A stretch of 64,000 nt of DNA from contig NZ_PHSU01000014.1 of the NCBI RefSeq assembly GCF_002814235.1, forward strand, positions 1 through 64,000, written 5' to 3'. The DNA comes from Pseudomonas sp. QS1027. Its GTDB lineage: Bacteria; Pseudomonadota; Gammaproteobacteria; Pseudomonadales; Pseudomonadaceae. Below are positions 15,001 to 24,000 of this stretch, in pieces. Under the pieces are notes generated by a model. It searched no databases and was not told the origin of the DNA. It saw only the letters and a program-made list of their open reading frames with translations. The position numbers and the translations under genes are program-made. The first letter of the stretch is position 1. Every line of letters starts with the position of its first letter.

Positions 15001-18000
15001 AGTGAAGTCGAAGGGCTGATCGGCCTGTTCGTCAATACCCTGGCGATCCGTGTCGACCTCAGCGAGCAGCCGACGACCGAGTCCCTGTTGGCACGGGTCA
15101 AGACCGCGACCCTGGGCGCCCAGGCGCATCAGGACCTGCCGTTCGAGCAGGTGGTGGAAGTGATCAAGCCGGTGCGCAGCCTGTCCCACAGTCCGGTTTT
15201 CCAGGCGATGCTGACCTGGCAGGACATGGGCGGCGGCGACTTCGCCCTCGGTGATCTGCAACTCGAAGGCCTGGGCGCAAGCCAGACCCTTGCCAAGTTC
15301 GATATCTCGCTGGACCTGGGGGAGGCCCAAGGTCGCCTGCTCGGTTCGCTGGAATACGCCACGGCGCTGTTCGACGAAGGCACCATGGTTCGTTACCTCG
15401 GCTACTTCCAGCGCCTGCTGGAAGCCATGGTTGCCGACGATAGCCAGGTGCTGGAACGCGTGCCGTTGCTCGATGCCGGCGAGCGTGAGCATCTGCTGGT
15501 AAGCCTCAACGCGACCGAAGTGCCTTATCCGCAGGACAGCACGATTCATCAACTGTTCGAAGAGCAGGTCCGGGCACAACCCGAGGCCATCGCGGTGGCT
15601 TTCCAGACACAGCGCCTGAGTTATGCCGAGCTGAACCGCCAGGCCAACCGCCTGGCCCATCACCTGATCGGCCTGGGCATCGGCCCGGATGATCGGGTAG
15701 CGATCTGCGTCGAACGCGGTGTGGAGATGATGGTCGGCCTGTTGGGCGTGCTCAAGGCCGGTGCGGCCTATGTGCCACTGGACCCGGCTTACCCGGCCGA
15801 GCGTCTGGCCTATATGATCGAGGACAGCAAGCCGTCGGCCTTGCTGGCCCAGCGTGCATTGCAGAGCCATTTACCTGCACTGGCCATGCCGCTGGTGCTG
15901 CTCGACGACGATCAGCGCCAAGGCTTTGCCGAACGCGACGATAACCCGGTGGTGAAGAACCTCGGCGTGCGCAACCTGGCCTACGTGATCTACACCTCGG
16001 GCTCCACCGGTAATCCGAAAGGGGTGATGATCGAACACCGTGGCCTGGTCAACTACAGCGTCGACGCCGCACGCCTGTTCGGCCTGACCGCGACAGACAC
16101 CGTACTGCAACAGAACACCCTGAACTTCGACCTGTCGGTGGAAGAAATCTTCCCGGCGCTGCTGGCCGGGGCCACATTGGCGCCGAGCCGGGAGATCTTC
16201 GGCAGCGAGGGCTCGGAGAATCACGGTATTCGTCCGACCTTCCTGCACATGACCGCCGCTCACTGGCACACCCTGGCCGCCGAGTGGCACAGCCAGCCAC
16301 AGGTTGCCGCGCAACGTCTGGAAGGCGTGCGCCTGATCAACGTGACCGGCGACGCACTGTCGGCACAAAAGCTCAAGCTCTGGGATGAAGTACGCCCGGC
16401 GCATACCCGACTGATCAACACCTACGGTCCGACCGAGGCAACGGTGTCCTGCACCGCGGCCTACGTCAGCCATGATGCCGTGGCCGGCAGCGAGGGCAGC
16501 GGCAACGCGACCATCGGCAAGCCGATGGCCAACACCCGCATCTACCTGCTTGATGCCCATCAGCAACCGGTACCGTATGGCGTGGCCGGTGAAATCTTTA
16601 TCGGTGGCGACGGCGTGGCGCGGGGTTATCTGAACCTTGAACAGGTCAACGCCGAGCGTTTCCTCGTCGATCCGTTCAGCACCAGCCCTGATGCTCGGAT
16701 GTACAAAACCGGTGACCTGGCGCGCTACATGGCCGACGGTCGCATCGAGTACCTGGGCCGTAACGACTTCCAGGTCAAGGTTCGCGGCTTCCGTATCGAA
16801 CTGGGGGAAATCGAGGCACGCCTCGGTGGTTGCACCGGGGTCAAGGAAGCGGCGGTGATTGCCCGCGAAGACCGTCCGGGCGAAAAACGCCTGGTGGCCT
16901 ATGTGGTCGCCCAGCCAGAAGTCCACCTGGATGCCGCCGGTTTGCGTGCTGAACTGGCACCGCAACTGGCCGAGTACATGCTGCCAAGTGCCTTCGTGAT
17001 CCTCGACGCACTGCCGTTGACGCCGAACCGCAAGCTTGACCGCAAGGCCTTGCCGGCTCCGGCGGACGATGCCTTTGCCAGTCGCGAGCATGTCGCCCCG
17101 CAAGGCGCCACCGAGACGGCCCTGGCGCAGATCTGGCAGAACCTGCTGAACCTGCAACAGGTGGGGCGTCACGACCACTTCTTTGACCTCGGTGGACACT
17201 CGCTACTGGCCATGCGCCTGATTTCCCAGGTGCGTCAACGCCTGGGCGTCGAGCTGAGCCTGGCGGATATCTTCGCCCAGCCGGAACTGGCGGCATTGGC
17301 CCAGGTGCTGGCCCAGGCCGCTGGCAGCCGTCAGCCGCCGATCGTGCCGGTGTCCCGCGACCAGGCCTTGCCGTTGTCGTTTGCCCAGCAGCGCCTGTGG
17401 TTCCTGGCGCAACTGGACGGCGGCAGCTCGGCCTATCACATTCCGGCCGGCCTACGTTTGCGCGGCAGCCTGGATCGTATTGCCCTCAAGCGGGCGCTGG
17501 ATCGTATCGTCGCCCGTCACGAATCGCTGCGCACCACCTTTGTGCAACTGCAGGGGCATGACGCGGAACAACGTATCGCCCCGGCCGACATCGGCTTCAA
17601 CCTGCAATTGCATGTACTGGCCGGGCAGGCGGAAGCGGAAGAAGAGCTGCTGTCCATCGCCGCCGAAGAGGCTCGCGAGAGTTTCGACCTGCTGCGTGGA
17701 CCGCTGGTGCGTGGGCGTCTGGTGCGCATGGCCGATGACGACCATGTGCTGCTGGTGACCCTGCATCACATCATCTCCGACGGCTGGTCTGCCGGGGTGT
17801 TGACTCGCGAGCTGGGGGTACTCTATGAAGCCTTCCGCCAGGGCGCGGAAGATCCATTGCCGGCGTTGCCGGTGCAGTACGCCGACTATGCGGTTTGGCA
17901 GCGCAACTGGCTGAGCGGTGAGGTTCTGCAACAGCAAGGGCAATATTGGCAGCAGGCCTTGACCGGTGCGCCGGTCTTGCTGGCACTGCCGAGCGACCGG

Positions 18001-21000
18001 CCACGTCCGGCGCAGCAGGACTACAGCGGGCATCTGTTGGGCCTGGCCCTCGATGCCGACTTGACCCGTGGTCTCAAGTCCCTGAGCCAGCGTCAGGGCA
18101 CCACCTTGTTCATGACGGTCATGGCCGCCTGGGCTGCGGTGCTGAGCCGGCTGTCCGGGCAGGATGACGTGGTGATCGGCACGCCGGCGGCCAACCGCCT
18201 GCGCACCGAGGTGGAGGACCTGATCGGGTTCTTCGTCAACACCCTGGCGGTGCGTGTCGAGGTCTCGGCAGCGCTGAGCGTCGAAACCCTGCTGCAACAG
18301 GTCAAGCGCCAGACCCTGGCCGCCCAGGCCAATCAGGACCTGCCGTTCGAGCAGGTGGTGGAAGTGGTCCGTCCGCAGCGTAGCCTGTCCCATAGCCCGA
18401 TTTTCCAGGCGATGCTGTCCTGGCAGAACACCGAGGACGTCGATCTGGCGCTCGGCGACATGACCCTGCAAGGCGTCGGGGTGACCAGTCGCACGGCCAA
18501 ATTTGACGTGCTGCTGGACATGACCGAGGTCGGTGATCGTCTGTTCGGTACTCTGGAATACGCCACGGCGTTGTTCGACGAGTCGACCATGCAGCGTTGC
18601 CTGGGTTACCTGGAAGCCATGTTACGTGGGATGGCCGCTGATGAGCGGGCGCTGGTGGCAGAGATTCCATTGCTCGACGATGAACAGCGTCAGCAGTTGT
18701 TGGAAGGCTTCAATGACACTGGGGTTGATTATCCGCAGGATCTCACCCTGCATGGCCTCTTTGAAACTCGTGTTGCAATCAGTGGTGACGCAGTAGCGGT
18801 CGTCGACGAGAAGGGCAGTCTGACTTACGACGCACTCAACCGTCAGGCCAACCGTATCGCCCATCGTCTGATCGGCCTGGGCATTGGTCCGGATGATCGG
18901 GTGGCAATCTGTGTCGACCGCAGCCTGGAAATGGTGGCGGGGCTGATGGGGATTCTCAAGGCCGGCGCTGCGTATGTGCCGCTGGACCCGGATTATCCGA
19001 TTGATCGCCTGACCTACATGCTGGAGAACTGTGCTCCTGCGGTGGTCCTCACCCAAGAGGCTTTGCGTGCGGTGCTTCCAGCCAGCAACGTACCGGTGCT
19101 GTTGCTCGATCCTGAGTATGCCGAGCACGAAGGTTTCCTCGCACAACCAGATAGCAATCCGCTGCGGGCTGAAGTCCGCCCAGAGCATCTGGCCTATGTG
19201 ATCTACACCTCGGGTTCCACTGGTCAGCCGAAAGGCGTGATGAACGAACACCGTGGTGTGGTTAACCGCCTGTTGTGGATGCAGGACGAATACGGTCTTG
19301 ACGCTTCGGACAGCGTATTGCAGAAAACCCCGTTCAGTTTCGATGTGTCGGTCTGGGAGTTCTTCTGGCCGCTGTTCAACGGCGCTCGGCTGGTGATGGC
19401 TCGCCCAGGTGGTCATCGTGATCCGGGTTATCTGCGCAAAGTGATTCGCGAACAGAACATCACCACGCTGCACTTTGTGCCGTCGATGCTGGATCTGTTC
19501 CTCGCCCATGGCGAGGCCGGAGGCAGTGGCCTGCTGCGAGTAATGTGCAGCGGTGAAGCGCTTCCGGGGCATCTGGTGCGACGCTTCAAGCAACAGTTGC
19601 CGGAAGTTGGGCTGTTCAACCTGTATGGTCCGACCGAAGCTGCCGTGGACGTCACGGCCTGGGATTGTGCCGGGCCGTTGGACGAAACGCCGGACAACAC
19701 GCCTATCGGCAAACCGGTGGCGAACACGCGGATCTATCTGCTGGACGCCAGCCGTCAGCCTGTTCCACTGGGTGTGGCAGGCGAGCTGTATATCGGTGGC
19801 GTGCAAGTGGCTCGCGGCTACCTCAACCGTCCGGAACTGAGCGCCGAGCGTTTCCTCGATGATCCGTTCACCGCCGGGCGTATGTACCGCACCGGCGACC
19901 TGGGTCGCTACCTGCCGGATGGCACGGTGGAATACCTGGGCCGTAACGATGACCAGGTGAAGATCCGTGGTTTCCGTATCGAACTGGGCGAAATCGAAGC
20001 GCGTCTGGCCGCTTATCCTGGCGTCAAGGAAAGCGTGGTCCTGGCACGGGAAGACAACCCTGGCGAAAAACGCCTGGTGGCCTACATCACTGCACAACAG
20101 CCTGAAACCGTTCTGGAGATCGAAAGTCTGCGCGGCCATCTGCAAGGCGCGCTACCGGAATACATGGTCCCGGCAGCCTACGTGCAGCTCGATGCCTTGC
20201 CATTGACCCCCAACGGCAAACTGGACCGCAAGGCCCTGCCAGCCCCGGATGGCGCGGCACTGATCAGCCGCGAATATGAAGCGCCGCAAGGCGAAGTCGA
20301 AAGCGTACTGGCGCAACTCTGGGCGGAGCTGCTCAAGGTCGAGCGAGTAGGGCGGCACGACAACTTCTTCGAACTCGGCGGTCACTCGCTATTGGCCGTC
20401 ACGCTGATCGAACGCATGCGCCAGGTCGGCCTGAGCGCCGATGTACGGGTACTGTTCGGCCAGCCGAGCTTGTCGGCACTGGCAGCGGCGGTGGGTGGCA
20501 GCACGGAAATCGTGGTACCGGCCAACCTGATCGCTGAAGGCTGCACGCATATCACCCCGGACCTGTTGCCACTGGTCAGCCTGACCCAGGCGCAGATCGA
20601 CCGGGTCGTGGCGACAGTGCCAGGCGGTGCTGCAAATGTGCAGGATATCTACCCGCTGGCGCCGTTGCAGGAGGGGATTCTCTATCACCACCTGGCGGCG
20701 GAGCAGGGCGATCCGTATGTGCAGCAGGCGTTGTTCTACCTGGAAGACCGCGTGCGGCTGCTGGCTTTTGTCGACGCCTTCGAGGGGGTGATCGGCCGCC
20801 ACGACATCCTGCGCACCGCCGTACTGTGGGAGGGCCTGGACGAGCCGCTGCAAGTGGTACTGCGGCAGGCGCCGATGGTGCTGGAGGAATTGACCTTTGC
20901 ATCCGCGGACGGTGATATCGACAGCCAGTTGCGTGGGCATTTCGATCCGTTGCATTACCGGCTCGATGTGCGCCAGGCGCCGTTGCTGCGCCTGGCCTGT

Positions 21001-24000
21001 GCCTATGACGCCGCTCAGCAGCGCTGGGTCGCCTTGCTCCTGTTCCATCACATGGCCCTCGACCACACCGCGCTGGACGTGGTGCGGCACGAGATGCAGG
21101 CCTATCTGCTGGGGCAGCAGGATCAACTGGGCGCGGCGGTGCCGTATCGCAACTACGTGGCCCAGGCGCGCCTGGGTGTCAGCCAGGAATCCCACGAAGC
21201 GTTCTTCCGCGAGATGCTCGGCGATGTCGACGAGTCGACCCTGCCATTCGGCCTGGACGATGTGCAGGGTGACGGCAGCGCCATCGATCAGGCCCACCGG
21301 GTGGTCGACGAGGCCCTGAGCCTGCGCTTGCGGCAATGTGCCCGCCAGCTCGGCGTCAGCGCCGCCAGCCTGCATCACCTGGCCTGGGCTCAGGTGGTCG
21401 GTGGCCTCAGCGGCCGCGAGGACGTGGTCTTCGGCACCGTGCTGATGGGCCGGATGCAAGGCGGCGAGGGCGCGGATCGGGCGTTGGGGATGTTTATCAA
21501 CACCTTGCCGCTGCGCGTCGAGGTCGGCGCCCAGGGTGCCCGGGCCGGTGTCCGGGCGACCCATGCCCGCCTGAGTGCCTTGCTCGGTCACGAACATGCG
21601 TCCCTGGCCCTGGCCCAACGTTGCAGCGGCGTCGTTGCCCCGGCACCGTTGTTCAGTGCCTTGCTCAACTACCGGCACAGTGGCGGGCAACTCGACAACC
21701 AAGCCCAGGCGGCGTGGAGCGGGATCGAGAGCCTGGGTGGCGATGAGTGGACCAACTACCCGCTGTCCCTGAGTATCGATGATCTCGGCGAAGCCTTTGT
21801 GCTGACCGCGCAGGTGCTGGCTGAAATCGGTGCCCAGCGTATCTGCGGCTACATGCACGCGGCGCTGGAGAACCTGGTGGAAGCGCTGGAACGCACGCCG
21901 GAAATGCCGTTGCACGATCTGTCGATCCTGCCGCTGGCGGAACGTCGGCAACTGTTGCTCGACTTCAACCGGACCGAACGTGCCTATCCCCATGGCCAAC
22001 TGATTCACCAGCTGTTCGAGGCCCATGCGGCGGCGCGGCCAGAGGCAATTGCGGTACGTCAGGGCGAGTTGACCGTGAGTTACGGCGAACTCGATACCCG
22101 CGCCAATGCCTTGGCCCACAGCCTGCGGGAGCAGGGCGTGGTGCCGGGAACCCGGGTGGCGATCCTGCTGGATCGTTCGATTGACTTGCTGGCGAGCCTG
22201 TTGGCGACCCTCAAGTGCGGCGCCGCCTACCTGGCGCTGGATCGCCTGGCTCCCGAGGAGCGCGTGCGCTTCATGCTAGAAGACAGTGAAGCCATTGTGC
22301 TGCTGACCCGCAGCGACCTGTCGGCCCCCGAAGGTACGCCACGCTTGAACCTGGACACCCTGGAACCCGTAACTCTGGCGGTCAATCAGGCACCACCGGC
22401 ACTTGAGGACAACACGGCGGGAGACACACCGGCCTGCATCATCTACACCTCCGGTTCCACCGGTCAGCCCAAGGGCGTGATCGTCAGCCATAACGGCCTG
22501 GCGCGTCTGGTCCAGGACAATGGCTACTACGATTTCTCCCCCGAGGACCGCGTGGCCTTCTCCTCCAACCCGGCGTTCGATGCCAGCAGCCCGGAAATCT
22601 GGGGTGCCTTGCTCAACGGCGGGCAGTCGGTGATTGTCGAGCATCAGGTGCTGCTTGAACCGACGGCCTTTGCCCGGTTGCTGCAGCGCAGCGAAGTGAC
22701 GGTGCTGATCACTTCCACCGCCTTGTTCAACCTGTATGCCGGGCTGATTCCCGAAGCCCTGGCGGGACTGCGGATGGTGATGTGCGGTGGCGAGCGGGCC
22801 GACCCGGCGTCGTTCCGGCGGGTGCGCGAGCACTCGTCCACGGTCCGTCTGTTCAACGGCTACGGTCCGACCGAAGCGACCACCTGCGCCAGCCGCTACG
22901 AGGTGTTCGACGTACTGCCGGGCACCCTCGGCCTGCCGATCGGCCAGCCCAACGCCAACGTGCGCATCTATGTGCTCAATGCCCGGCGCGAGCCGGTGCC
23001 GGTGGGCGTGGTCGGCGAGATGTATATCGGCGGTGCCGGGGTCGCGCTGGGTTACCTGAACCGCCCGGAAATGACCGCCGAGCGCTTCAGCGACGACTCG
23101 TTCGCCGAGCATCTCGGTGGCCGGCTCTATCGCACCGGTGACCTGGCGCGCTGGCTGCCGGACGGCAACCTCGAGTATCTGGCACGTAACGACGGCCAGG
23201 TGAAGATCCGTGGTTTCCGTGTGGAGCTGGGGGAAATCGAGACCTGCCTGCATCACTGTGCCGGTGTGCGCAACGCCGTGGTGGTGGCGCGCGAGGACAG
23301 CCCGGGCGACAAGTACCTGGTGGCTTACTACACCGTGCTGCCTGACGGCGAAGTACCGGAACCCGAAACCCTGCGTGCGCAACTGGCCGCCGACTTGCCG
23401 GAATACATGGTCCCGGGTATCTGCATTCGCCTGGATGCCTTGCCCCTGACGCTCAACGGCAAGGTCGACGTGCGGGCCCTGCCGGCACCGGAGGCGGAGC
23501 AGTTCGCCACCCACGCCTTCGAGGCGCCGCATGGCGATCTGGAAAGTCGCCTGGCGCAGGTCTGGGCCGAGGTGCTCGACCTGGAGCGGGTGGGGCGTCA
23601 CGACAACTTCTTCGCCCTGGGCGGTCATTCGCTGCTGGCGGTGCGGTTGGTCAGCCAACTGACATTGGCCGGGTTGCCGGTGTCCCTGGCCGAACTGTTC
23701 CAGCATGCCAGTGTCGCGGCGCTGGCGGTCCTGCTGGACAGCCGCAGCGGCGATGTGCGCTCGGACGATCAAGTGATAGCCGTGCGTACCACCGGTCAGC
23801 AACGGCCATTGTTCCTGGTCCACGAGTTCACCGGCCTGGACCTGTACTTCCCGACCCTGGGTCAGCATATCGACAGCGATATCCCGGTCTACGGCCTGCC
23901 TGGCGTGGCCCTCGGGCAGACGCAGTTGCAGACCATGGAATGCCTGGCGACCCGTCTGTTGCAGCTGATGCGCACGGTCCAGCCGCAAGGGCCTTATCGC

